In this document: positions 11,736-24,443 of the stretch, in pieces
Layout of the letters: the number at the start of each line of letters is the position of its first letter
Numbering within the stretch: the stretch's first letter is position 1
Program-made: the position numbers and the translations under genes
Source of the DNA: Smittia aterrima
Lineage: Eukaryota > Arthropoda > Insecta > Diptera > Chironomidae
Reading direction: 5' to 3'
Assembly (NCBI GenBank): GCA_033063855.1
Contig: CP093829.1
Coordinates: forward strand, 4,350,243-4,414,242
DNA length: 64,000 nt
Notes under the pieces: generated by a model
Databases searched by the model: none
Told to the model about the DNA's origin: nothing
What the model saw: only the letters and a program-made list of their open reading frames with translations

Positions 11736-14700
11736 GCACGCAAATTTCCGATGATGTGTGCAAATGAATGAATGAATGACGACTCTGTCGATTGAAGGTG
11801 CCTTGGTCTTCTCTCTCTCGTGTCGGCCGATTTGTCAAGCGAAGCTTTTTATTTAGTAGCGCTTAATACCTTTTGCTTGTTTTGCAACGATTTTTCAGTT
11901 TTGTGCAATTCATTCGTTAATTGAGAAAGATCAGAAGGAGTGTTTACGTTTTCGCAAAGTGTGGCAAGTTGGAGCAGCTCCATTGTTGATTCATGAACCT
12001 TTCTCTGTTGTGATGGCGTAAATTTATTGGCAGAGATATCTCAAGCAGCAAATCGACATCGCAATGTGTGTAAAAAGGACAAATCTCGTCATCGGTTGCT
12101 GATTTCTTAAGCGATTTCGACTCAGTGTGAAATTATCTCGTTGAACTGTCACGGTGACAAACGATTCTAGGCGCGCGCCTCGTGGTCTTAAGCATAATCG
12201 AGCGCGACATAAAAATGCTTTTGCACAAGCAAATCATTTTCCATCTGGCACCGCCCGTGATCGTTTTGCATCGACCAAACGAATTATATTTCGTAAGATC
12301 AAGCGCCAGCAGTTAATCCGAATTTCCTCCACATCCGATGGTGAGTTTCAATGGAAAAGGTCAAAGCAATTGCCTCAATCGCATCGACTCACACACAAAG
12401 GTATCCGAACGCATGAAGTGTCGTCAGCAGCACCGAACATTCAATTTTGGCTTTGAAAATTTTACAAAATTCTTTTTTTTTATTATTGTTTCGACATTGA
12501 AATTTTTACGAAACTAACACAACAGCAAGCTCGACTCACAGAGCAAGCTCCACGTGAATGTCAAGCGATGGTGTAAACTCCCATCAACAATAAACTCACC
12601 GCCACTCGCGACTAGCGAGCTCCACAATGTTTCAGAATGTTTCACAAGACAAACTTCAACATCATCAAACATGAAATCGTTTGCTTGCATTTTCCATTCG
12701 ACGTTGGTCGTTGTGTTTGCTGTGTAGTTTAATTATGAAACATGGCAAATCTTTCTTCATAGCGAGCACGTTTACATCATAGTGCGGCGAGCACGATGCT
12801 TGATGAAACGACGACGGCGACTTCGCGACGTATGTAAGTGTATCAAGCGAGCAAGCAAGCAAGTGAGTTGGTGTAGTAAGAGCGAGAGCTTGATGTGACT
12901 GACTTAAAATAGAACTAGAAAGGTTCACGATGCAGTTTGTTGACCCAAATGATAACTTTCATCATCAGCTGCTGCTGCTGCTGCTGTTGACTCTGAATCT
13001 GATATCGGATTTAAATTTATGAGAATATTCACCGCTGATGCATTGGAACGAGATTGAGATCGAGTTCTGTGTCCTCAAAATGAGTTTTCGATAAAGTTTC
13101 AACGACAACATGTTCGCTCATCTCTCAAACACAAATTAGCCCAAAAAAGCAAAAACTTCAACGCGAAAATCTGCGAGAAAATTGAAAATTCAATGAGGTC
13201 AAAAATATCTCGACTTCAAAGCAATAAACATTTCGCTTAACTGTACGATTCAAGGTCTCGTTCTAGTTACTTCGTTAATTAATTGAAGTGAATGGAGAAC
13301 TTTTGTGCAAAATTTAAATTCTTACAAAGTCAAAAGCCTCGCGAAATCATTTCTCACATTGCTCAATGTTTTGATATCAAAGCCTTTCTCATTCGCAATA
13401 TGCGAGCGCTTGTCTCGTGAGCACTGAATGCGAGTGCGAAAGACATAAAGGTGAGGCTGAGGCCATTAAATTCAATCGGCTGAGATCTGAAAGCAGGACA
13501 AGAGATTTTTCATCGACTCGCGAATGCGTTTTCATTTTCAGAAAGTGCATTTTGTAATTTTATTGCCAAACACTCGAACTCAGGTTTGATTTATCGAAAC
13601 GATTTGCATGTTGCAGGGAGAAATTGCGTTTGTCGTCGACACTGTCTGATGACATAAGAGTTTAAGGATCATGAGTCATTAAAGGGAATTGTCGTTGTCG
13701 GGACGATCATTTTTTGAGTAATAAACTCTGGAGAAACAAACTGATCCGCCCACAAAGCAAAAATCGCATTAATTGCTGTTGAGAACGTCAAGAATTTATT
13801 TTTATGTTTTTACGGTGCTTCCAACCTTTTCTTACCTGTTCGTCTCGTTTGCTTTCTTGTTGCATCGCTCGATATCCTTTTAAACTCGGAGAACAAAGAA
13901 ATGCAACGATCCCTCTCCTTCTCCTTCATTGACAAGCTCCTCGTTTCGTTCGACTGTGTGCAAAGTTGAAATAAATAAAATTTGTTTTATGAACTTCTTC
14001 TCGTTCTTTTACACAAACTGTACGTTCCGCCAACGATGAACCTTCACGACGATAAGAGTCCAACGCAGCAGATGATGATGCAGATGCACTTTCGATTTTC
14101 CTTCTCGATGCGTTTCTTCTTCGTTCTCCTCCAAGTCCACAAGAATTCCGGTAGAACTTGTCGTGCGAATTTTTATTGAATCCACTTAGACTTGCAGAGA
14201 TAAATTACATTAAAAGAAATAAATCAAATTAGAGCTTATCCCAAATTCAATTAATAGTCGAACTGGTCGAGACACTTATTGAATTAGGCTTTTGCACAAA
14301 ACTAATTATGACTCGCTCATGCTTTAGCGATTGAAAGAAGAAATGGAAATTAATTGAATTCCATTCAATTGGATTAACGCTTTTGAGTTCAGAACTGCAC
14401 CGACAACGACATGAGATCACAACAAGGCTCTCAAACTCACACAACGATCCGATTGAATAACAAAAATGCAGTTTGCCTGCATTTCGAGATTCGGAGAATT
14501 TTTCTATTTCTTTGAGTCGAGAAAAAGGATCGAAGTTGATTTTTTCCGAGATCATCGAGACCGAAGACTTTTAAAATGTTCTCTCAGCTTGAGTTGGTGG
14601 AAAGGTATTTAAATAAAAGCAGATGCCGTTTCCGTCGAGACCATGTCGTCGTGGCAATGTAAATATTCAAGTCTAGAACTGATTAAACCTTTGTGATCGA

Positions 14701-15255
14701 TCAGAAAATGCTTTCACCGGAAATATTTAATTCTTTGAAGCTTCGTCTTTGTCTTCGTGGCCGCGATCGAAATCTTTTGATATCAAAATGAACTTGAAAT
14801 CGTTAGAAACGAAGTTTTCAAGACCAAACATTTTCGAAACATCTCTTTTGCCATTGAGGCAGGCAACGAGCATGTCGCAACGAATTCTGTCCTCGAAATC
14901 ATTCAAGACACTGCAGAGCAGCAAAGGAGAAGAGATGAAATCATTTCGGAGGAGACAAATCGGCTTTGCCAAAAGGCAAAGGCAAAAGGCGATGAAGAAG
15001 AAGTGCGAACGAGGAAATAGCGAATGATTATGGCAAAGTCTGGTCGAAGTGTTTTTTTCCGCTGCTCAGCTTTGCTCGTGAACATGCACATAAACAGCAA
15101 TTTCTGCTGTTTGCAGTTATGCGGCGCATGCTGCTTCAATTGTTTTTTATTATTCACCATATTATGCTACCGGTACGAGCACTTTCCGATTGTTTTTATG
15201 TTGTGTCGCATAATCTTACTCGTTGCATGTGAATTTCCTGCATTTTTTATCATCA
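11736..15255 (+). repeat. Inverted repeat, left arm, inner block
   Basis: Matches the reverse complement of about 26797-30297. Long stretches (for example 14221-14560 against 27480-27820, and 12154-12928 against 29110-29886) appear identical or differ by single bases. Differences seen: a CTG run of six units here (about 12969) against five in the other copy, a poly-T change near 12473, and substitutions near 12090, 12148, 14050 and 14130. Identity fades within about 100 bp at 11740-11850 and ends sharply at about 15250. No gene is recognised inside. Confidence 0.92.
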
Positions 15256-16961
15256 GTTTCTCAAGGCGGCGGCTCTTGTAATAATAAAGAGATAAAACAC
15301 TCAAGTTTTGCTGTTGTTGCTTCATTTGATGATGCGAAAAGTGTTTTAGACTCCTCGTCGTCCATTAGCATCTTCATTAAAAATTCTCTTCGAAGGTTTT
15401 ATCTTGAATTTGGCAAATCCTTTGTTTGGCTTAAGATTTCATTATTTCAGTTACTGCTGTGACATAAATAAAAGAAGAGAGCGATGAATGTAAACTCAGC
15501 TCCGCAGTTGATTGCACCATCGTGTTGTCCTTAACTCGTTATCGTTACAAATCCAGCAAGTTACGAGAGAGGTCGTTGAACCTTTTAATGCACAAAGACT
15601 TTTTTTTTTGCTCAAGTGTCGACAAGGGTTGCATAACAAAGGTGAATGCAGAAAGGGGTTGATTGCCGTTGCAAACCTGAAAACACAAATTTCATGAACT
15701 AAAATAAATAAAACAAAATCACGTTTTTTTTGAAATTGATTTTTTTATTTCAGACAGAAAATTGTTCCACTTTTGCCTGAAAGCCTCACGGCTTCCGACG
15801 AGCAAACAGCTACCCTTACACTTCTAGTTTGAATTAGTTCATTGATTTGTTAATTAACATAAATTATTTAAACTCGTTTCAAATAAATCTACTTTTTCTC
15901 GCTTAGAATCCTAAAGTGTTTTAGATGACACAAGGCTTAATTTGTTTTCAACTTAAGAAAAGATTTAACAAAATATTTTTAAAAAAATCATCAATCACAA
16001 ATTTTAATTGTTTTCGTTTCCTTATCGCTTGATTCTTTTAAATTGAAAAGGGGAGAGATCCCCAATCCATTATCTCTCTGTCTCTCTTTTGCCAATAAAA
16101 GTCGAAGCGAAAGAATAAATTTTTGATATTTTTTTTCCGTTCTCTTTGCTGAATGTGCATAACGTGAAACGAAAGAGGAATTACTCAAGACTTATTATTA
16201 TTAGTTAAATTCATATCAGTCTATGCTCTATCAAAAAACATAAAGTGGAAAAAAGAGAAGGGAGAGGAAGGGAAGCAAGAATGTTTTGTCAACATTTATG
16301 TGTCGTATAAGGAACGAAGTCAATTTGTAAGTGTTTCTTGTTTTGTGCTGCTTGGCGAATGGCGAAACATCGAGCGATCTGTCGAGCTTGGCGATCGAAA
16401 GGTTCTTTTTTGTTGTGAAAAAAAAAGCAGAATTGCACATTGATCAAGAAGCATTGTGGGGTCTTCTCTCAATTCTCGACGTAGTAAATAATAAACTTTA
16501 ATTAGAATTTAAGAAAATTGTACTTCATTTGTAAGATTTCTATTTTGTTTTTGTTTTGAAACAAAAAAATATTTTCATGTCGTAAACTTAAAGGAAGAAA
16601 CTATTTAGTTTATAGCATTAGAAGAGGGAAGAAGTTAACAAAAATGTTTGAAGAATTCAACGAAACATTAACGGAAGATTCTAATGCAATAAATTAATAA
16701 ACCAAATGTAAAAAGAGGAGAAAGTTCAGTTGCGATTTCACAACAAGTGCGAGTGCTTCGTGCAGACGAATTTGAAAACCGCGCTCATTCATCGGACGAC
16801 TTAACATTTCTCCTGCCGAGCGGAGTAGTTGGTTTTAGGCTAACGTCTACACACAGAGTGGTTCCTTCTTATAATCACATAGTATTTCTCTTTTCACTTA
16901 ATGGTCGTGAGACGAATTGGTTTCGTCTCATTTTGAAGTATACGACGATGAAGGTTTTCTT
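15256..16961. other. Flank between left arm and trbl, including probable trbl 3' UTR
   Basis: AT-rich. A minus-strand AATAAA at 15744-15749 is a possible trbl polyadenylation signal, which would give a 3' UTR of about 1.2 kb. No other gene seen. Confidence 0.4.
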
Positions 16962-19900
16962 TTACATCATATCGTATTGACTGCTGCCATCACTCGGCAC
17001 TTCTGCTTCAAGTTCATCGTTTTTATACCACTCTGGTACACACTGATCATCAACAGACGACGAATTACTTTTAGTATTGGCGACCTCACGGTATTCATCG
17101 TCTTGTTTAAGCCAAGGATGATAAAGAACATCTTCGCTGGTGATTCGCTCGTCGGGGTCACGTCGCAGTAAGGCACGAATGATACAGCGTGCCTTTGATG
17201 AAAGACAATCAGGAACGACGTAAATGCCTCTCGAGATTTTTGCGAACAGTGATGCATGTTCCGAGTCATTGAACGGATATCTGTGAATTGAAATAATTGA
17301 AAATTAATTCATTGTTCGATTCAATTGCGAGTTGAGAAAGTTTTTTTGTTCATGAGAAAGCAGAAACAAAACAGCGAGCGGAAACGAGATCACTAGAGCT
17401 TATCAGCAGCTTTACTGGCGCTGCTATGAGATTTACAATGTTTACGCTTTTGTTTACATGCGATTTAACAAATTAAAAAAGGGCGACTGATAATGAGCTT
17501 GTGAGACAAAGAAAACTCGAAGTTGGCAACAGATCTCGAACAATTTTTCTCAGTTTGCTCGTCGATCATGTGAGCAGGTGTTTTCGAGTTTGTCTCAGAT
17601 GAAACTCGTTGGAGCTGAATTCTTTTTTGCAGACCTCGATCAACGAAAAACTTAGGAATAAATTGAAATGCCTTCGAGTAAAACATCTCGAAAGAAAAAA
17701 CTGTTGGCCATCATTATTTGAAAGGCTGAGCAAACGACGAAGCAGCTTCGCTCGTCGATGAATAGTAAACGGAAAAAGCAAAACGAAAACAAAGTCTCTA
17801 AGAGATGCAACATTTTTCTTTTCACCTGCCGTATGTTTGGCATAAAATTTCATTCTCAACTTCGTTTAGTCTCCTTCGCATCTTTTTTTTTCGAGGCTTG
17901 AATTTCTTTTTTGTTCGTATTTCGATCGAGGAATCATAAAAAGCAACCAACAGATGTTAAATGAACGTTAAACCATCTTTTTCGGGGGATTGAGAGACGA
18001 AGAAAAGACATGGAAATAATCCTGTTCTCATATCCTTTCTACACGAACATCTTGCATTCATAAAAAAGAAGTTTTTCCATCTGCGATTGGTTGCCTTCAC
18101 CCACATGAATCGTTCTCTTTAAACAAGACCAAAATTGTATTCGAATGTAAATCGAAGTTCAGGACAATGTTTGCTCTTCCCAAGATTGTCGCGTCGTGTC
18201 GAGGTTGAAACGAAGTTCGTTTAACGAACAAATAGCTTCAACTGAAGGTGAAGAAGAGTTCAGCGGAAGCAAATCGTTTCTTCCACCCCTCGCAGATCAG
18301 CAAGTCCCGTGAGATTTTCCGTTAGCACGAATAGCTGTAAATTCGCACTCTTAACGGGCTCATTATTTTCACTTTAATTGACCCGCTTGATCTCAAACAA
18401 TAAAGCAACAAATAGTGAAGCGGACGGCGACACTTTATTCTGCTTTCTCAACTATAATAACTTGTCTCGTTTATTATTTGCACAAGCAAGAGAAACACAA
18501 GAGAAACTTACCGTCCTACGAGCATCGTGTAAAGTATGACACCCAGAGACCACATGTCAGCGGCCTTTCCCGAGTAAGTTGTATTTGCGCGAAGAATTTC
18601 CGGTGAGACGTACGCTGGACAGCCGCGTTTGTCTTGTAGCGAGTCTTCGGCAGGATTGTCCAATACAACAGCATCCTCCAACGATTCAAGTTTTATTTGA
18701 GTTCTGTAAGAAGAAAGAATGAAAAAATGTTGAATTAAAATAAGAAGATACATTTCGAAGCAAGGTCAACAAATCATTTTGCATAATTTCTTAGTTTCTG
18801 TGAATGTCCAAATATGGACAAGAGCGAGCGCAATTAATCTAAATTAGTCATCATCATTATTCAATCTTTCACCATCTTTGGTCGTGTCTAATTATTCAAA
18901 CGTCTCTCAGTGCGGTCTGTCTCTCATTTTCAACTAAAAGGTTGAGTCTCGAGTGAATTCATGAGCTTTTAATTATTACACGATTCTGCTTTCAATTGTT
19001 GCTAATATTTCGCAAATAACATGAGAACGATTTCGTGAGCAAATCGAGCGACATTTTGTTTTTCATTTGTCAAGATCAGCAAGGAAAATTCTCGTAGGAC
19101 GTGCCACGTGGGAACGAACTTTCCTCTGCTCGAGGAATGTGAAGCTCTCTTGTTGTTAAGCTATTCAAATCAGGGAGACTTTATTGCAAATTTTCTTTCT
19201 TTTCTCGAGTCGTCGCTTCGTGACAAGTTTTTCTATCTAACTCAAAACGACAAGTCTCGTTACACGTGAATCTCTTATTTTCGATTCATTGAACTCATCA
19301 GAATGTGACAAACGCCGGTGCCGGTAGATCTCAATCTCTCAAACATCAATCAACTTTCGAATGAGTCCACTTAGCAAAGTCACGTTTGTCCTTTGTTTGG
19401 ATTAAATGGAAAACAATTTTGTTTTTCGCTCAAACGACGTTGCCAAGCAAAACTTGAAGTGGTTGTCTTAGATATTGCAGTAAACTTCGTCGCTACTTTT
19501 CACGTTGCACAATAATGAGGAAGAGAAAAAAGTGTTTGAAGCCTCACCACGGTACAATTCATTCACAGTCAACGACCGGGGAGTTATTCGAAGCCCCCCG
19601 ATTTGAATTGAAGGAAAGCGATGCAATAAAACTTTCTCCGAGACGAATCGACGTGTTACGTCGGCTTGAAACTCTTAAATTAAAAATAGACAGTAGAGAG
19701 AGAGTGAGTGAGTGAGCTGATGGAAACATTTTGCCGACATTTTTCTGCTTCACTCGTTTGTTTGTTATTTGCAGGCCATTAAAAGCAAATGAAATTAAAC
19801 TAGTTCACTTTGATAAGACTTCTGCGAAAGTAAATGACTGCAGTGGCGTCTACTCGCATGCGTTTGTTTCATAATTGATGCCAGATAAAAAGTCCATGAA

Positions 19901-22900
19901 TATTCACGAAAAAATAAATTAGGTTTGTGCAATTATAAGTTAACACAACAATAGAACGGCCATGACCAAGATAGGTTAGCAGAAATAGTGGTTCAACATT
20001 TCAACTCTACGAAAAAGAGCTTAGCGCCAAGGTCAGTGTATTGTTTCATTGTTTAAATGAATCTTGAGGCCTTAAGAACATCCAAAAGCAATCGAGTCCA
20101 ATCGACGGCATAAAAATATTCATAAGTTTCAACACGCGAACAGCATTGATGAGAAAACAACCTAGAACGTCTCCTTGAAAGCATTTTTATGAGCGTTTGA
20201 GTTCGGGTTAAGCCACATACTCACACATAAGTGAAAGACGCGCGCGCGATTGCAAAATTTTTGTGGCGATAAACATTCAATGTGACCGAGAGAAACTACG
20301 CAGCCAATCTAAAAAAAATTGCCAAAATCAAGTTTTTCTTTCGGTAATTGGGAAACGAGTTTCTCACAGCTCGCACCGACGCGATAAGATAAAACGTTAT
20401 GTGTAAAACAAGCATAACGCGGTGTTACAATAAAAGGCTGAAGGTCTTCTTGCAATCGACGATGTAAACGAAAGAAGAGAAAAATGGCAAAACTTGGTGG
20501 CATTGAATACATTTAAACACATCTAGAGCTTTTATTGGTTGACGAAACTTCTTTCAATCCGACAAATCTGCAATAATTTTTCGGCTTTGGCGAGCATTCA
20601 TTGCATTTAGACTTAGAGTGAAATCACTGCGCCGCGCCCACGCCGAAGACATTTTCAAATATTTTTCTCCTCTCAAGTCTCGACTCGAGAATATTTTGAA
20701 ACATCGTGGCTAACGATAAATTAATCTTTGAGGTCGAGTGTGTATGATTGAGTCCGAAAAAAAGTCCGTTTTCCTTTGTTTACATCTCGAATGTAAATTT
20801 AGAAATCAGACGAGCAATTCCTCAAAATAAAAAGTTGCCAAAACTATTTTGCGTTCTGACGTCACAACGAGATCTCGTTTTCTTCAAGTAAAACTCTCAA
20901 CGGGATTACAATCGCTTATTAAACTCAGAAAGCCAACTTAGTTGAACGACCTCCAAACGCTGTGCTTATAATCTTTAAACTTTCATCAGAGTCGAAGACG
21001 AAACTTTCAAATCTCTTCTTTCCATCGTACGCGACACAGCATCTCTTCAGGTTCGAAGAACGGCTCGCGAAAAAAAAACGAGTTCCAGCAGTGCCACGAG
21101 AATTTCATTAATCGCGCGATATTCAGCGTTTATTACAAAAGTCAAATCAAGCTTCTAAGAGCGAATTAAACAAAGAATGAATCAAGTTTCATTTCAGCTC
21201 GATTTCATAATTATAAAAACAACCATTAGAGTCACTCGATGCTGAAATATTTCTACGCAAAGCTAGTTGAACTAACATCTATCTCACTCGCTCTATGCTT
21301 TATCGATGTGTTGGTTTAATAAATTTCAGCATGTCTGCTACGAGTTTAGATTTTCAATGTCGAAAGAAGAGAAAAAAAAACATTTTGTAGGCAAAAGCTG
21401 ATTCGTATCAAGTGAAGGCATTTTTTCGGAACAATTGGTTTGGAAATCGGTAGAATTCGAGTGTGTGCAAAAGCGTAATAGCTTTGCAGATAAGAAGCGA
21501 AATTATTTGATAAGAATTGTCATAAAACAAATTCGTATCGTCCGAATATGGTGGTCAAGGTGACTTAGTTATAAATGTATGCAACAACTCACCGTTCACT
21601 ATCAGCAAAGACGAACTTGCGGAGTTTGAGATCACGCAGCACAATTCCCTGTTCATGACATGTCTTAACGACTTCACACATTTGACGAAACAAGCGACGA
21701 GCTTCGTTTTCACGTAAGCGCTTGCGAACTCGAACATGTGAATGAAGATCACCCTGCGCGGATTGTGAAAAGAGAAAAGATAATTTTAGACTGTTAGATC
21801 GCAATTTAATTTCATTCATTGAATGCTACCTGTGAAGGCTCGAAGAAGAGATAGGACTGAGCCGAGTTTTGAATGACTTTCTCCAGATAATTCACGTTTG
21901 GATGGCCATCGAGTCTGAAGTGCGCCGTGAGGAGATTGGCGCACGGATTGTTTGCAATCTGAAAGTAAACAAAATTCGATAAATGTTAGAGTGGATTTGT
22001 AATAAAGAATTCAGTTCACTCGAAGTAGTTTCGCAGGTTCTGTCTCCCTCAACACATAAATAAAATTGCCTCAAGACCTTTTTTTTCTCTCGCTTTCTTT
22101 TGTGCAAAAGCTTGTCTACTGCATGTTGTATAATACTGTTCGTCGCATAATAGAAATTCCATTGCAGTGAAAGAAAAACGCTCACTTCCTTCAGCATTTC
22201 ATTTGAAGCATGAAGCCGAAGACATTTAGAGGAAGTCAGCTGAACTTTAAAGTTCAGAGTGACGTGAAAGTCCCGTGAGAATCACAACATCTTGGCAAAT
22301 AATATCTTTACTAAGAAATCTAGTTACAACTAGCAACATCTCGAGACGATAATTATTTGTTATTGCTTTTGCTTACTCATCTCAGAGAATTTTTAGTTCA
22401 GTCGCTGTCAGCAAACGGCCACTCAAACATTATTTTTTTGTTTTCAATTAACTTGACGGCGCGAAAAGTCGAACAAAGAATTTATTTTTGGACAAAACGA
22501 TGATCAGCTCTGCTGCTATCCATTAAAAAGTTGCAAAAAATAAAAAGATAAATATTCGCGATTTTGTAGAAACAAAGAAAATTTTTAGTGTTGCAAGTGG
22601 GGGAGGAATCTCCTCCTACAAGCCGCCAAATTGCTTGTTTACCCCATTCACGAGTCGTTGAAAGATTTTCTCATCTTCTTGACTTAATCGTTCGCTAAAA
22701 TTGACGCCATTTCAGACAAGACGATGTGAGGAGAAAAGCTTTACTTGTGACAAATTTGATAATAACTTTTTCGCTGCCCCATGAGAACTCGCTTTAAATG
22801 AGAATTAATGAGTAAACAGAAAACCGGTTTGTATAAATAGAATTTTTGCATGTCTTGTTGTTGTAAACATAAATTTTTCTTCGCAATCTCGGTGAATTGC

Positions 22901-24443
22901 GCAAAGCACAGAAGCGAATTCTTGAATCTTTTTATTCTCCTTTGTTCGCCAGACTGTTTCGTTAATCGTTGAGTTTATTGTTACGTCTAGCGAGAAAGAG
23001 AGAAGTGACTTTGCTGACGTCAAGTTCTTTTTCGGGGGAATGCTTTGAAGGCACTAAAAGTAGAAGCTCTTGCATAAATAGTTAATCGTTATTGAAAATC
23101 GATGTCAACCTTGAACTTTTCGTCATCGTCTCATGATGACGAGCAAACACAAGTTTTTTTTTCTAGTTTTGTTGTGTTTCGTTTCAGTTTACATGTCGAC
23201 GAGCAAGCAAGGCAACATCTCTTTATGTGCCTCGAAGAAACGAAAAGCTTCGGAGAGCGCAATTCTGCCAGTTTTCTTTGTGAGGCATTCCGAGATGTTG
23301 AATCAATATTTGTTTATTTATACAGGAGAACAAGTTGGTGAAACGTAATGCTGAAGCACAAAGAATTTCAACTTAAAGCGACACGAAAACTTTTCTGAAT
23401 GCGTGACTCTTCAATATTCTCATTTTTTTTAGAAAAACAAAGCCAAGATCCGGTAGCTTCCCATCCCACATCGATTCATTCTTGTTAGAGCAATGGATGA
23501 AAAAACAAACATCAAATGACCAAGCCCCCGGTTGATGTTCTGTCGTTCTGATTGTCGCGAGTGACGACAAGAATTTAACAACGAAATTACGCGATTAAAA
23601 AGTTGAGAAGAGCGAACCAAGCCCCAAATAAAATACGCGCGCGTCAAGAGACAATCCTTAAACACTCCTCAAAATTACATAAAAAAAAGCTTGATAAACA
23701 ACACTAAAGAGTTCATCCGTCGTCGAACGACCTGAGAAGATAGAGGAGTTCTGAGTTGACGTAAGCATTTGCCTTACCTTGCACACCAACATTTTTTGTG
23801 TTTGGATGTCAATGCATTTGTAGAACGAACTTCCATCAACTAGATCAAGTAGCAAGTAGCGATCTTGCAGAAGAGCCGCATTCAATTGAGGTGAAATATT
23901 TGTAGAGATGGCATCGCGATTCGCTTGAGCGCTGACACGATTGACAGCGGCCCCATTCGGCGTGCTACTCGTCGAAATCTGAGCGTTGTTGGTTCTGATC
24001 TGCTGCTGATGTTGTTGCTGTAACATCTGAGAATGATGTTGAGGTGGTGTTTGTAATGGCAATTGAAATTGATGATGCTGAATGATCTGCGAGATTGTTT
24101 GTGCCTGCTGCTGACCCGTTTGCTGACTTTGAGGTGAGTGAATGTGAAGACATTGTCGATGAAACGTGCACTTTTTCGCATTTGAAAGCATGCTAGCGTT
24201 TGCAATCGACGGTCCCGTCGTAATCACATTCGTTATTGTCGGGTTGAGGATGCTGACGATTTGAGGTACTGTCGCTGATGCCGCTGAAGGCTGAGCGCCA
24301 TTAATGACGATTCGTGACATGGGATGAGACACGGGCTCTTCATCCGGTTTACGATCAATTAATGGGCGCGGGTAATTTATCCGAATTATTTGCGGATTTT
24401 GTAATGTCGTGGCGGTGTTTACAGAAGAAGATGATGTGCTCAT
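16962..24443 (-). CDS. trbl: Tribbles pseudokinase
   Basis: Five exons with agreeing phases: 23778-24443, 21830-21958, 21593-21753, 18512-18703 and 16962-17280 (TAA), 488 residues. The N-terminal exon is Ser/Gln/His-rich (residues about 1-190). The kinase-like fold starts near LLQDRYLLLDLVDG. The catalytic loop reads LRDLKLRKF (about 304-312) instead of HRDLKPEN. The metal-binding DFG is replaced by SLE (about 326). APE-region residues survive (GCPAYVSPEIL), as does ADMWSLGVILYTMLVGRYPF. The tail contains DQCVPEW near residue 460, matching the COP1 ubiquitin-ligase docking motif of Tribbles proteins, after the C-lobe end HPWL. Tribbles proteins act as scaffolds for degradation of targets such as C/EBP and, in flies, String/Cdc25, and inhibit Akt. 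The ATG at 24443 is the first in frame; the open frame beyond it begins at a GTG. The gene is enclosed by inverted repeats. Confidence 0.95.
17281..18511 (-). other. trbl: trbl intron 4
   Basis: 1.2 kb between the exon ending ...MLVGR and the C-terminal exon. GT-AG ends and matching phase. Nothing else recognised inside. Confidence 0.8.
18704..21592 (-). other. trbl: trbl intron 3
   Basis: 2.9 kb, splits the pseudokinase between the catalytic loop and the SLE motif. It contains one perfect TGACGTCA (20857-20864) and CACGTG E-boxes near 19105 and 19263. No coding content supported. Confidence 0.75.
21959..23777 (-). other. trbl: trbl intron 1
   Basis: 1.8 kb between the Q-rich N-terminal exon and the first pseudokinase exon. 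It contains one perfect TGACGTCA at 23015-23022. Open frames inside look like chance. Confidence 0.75.

Noticed and set aside
12154..12456. 100-codon frame, identical to the frame at 29584-29886
   Set aside because: It is preserved only because the whole DNA arm is duplicated. Composition is random, there is no domain, and several other frames in the arm are mirrored equally well.
14247..15281. Overlapping frames on both strands, mirrored at 26548-27793
   Set aside because: Both strands stay open in several frames at once. One frame is broken by small indels between copies without sign of constraint.
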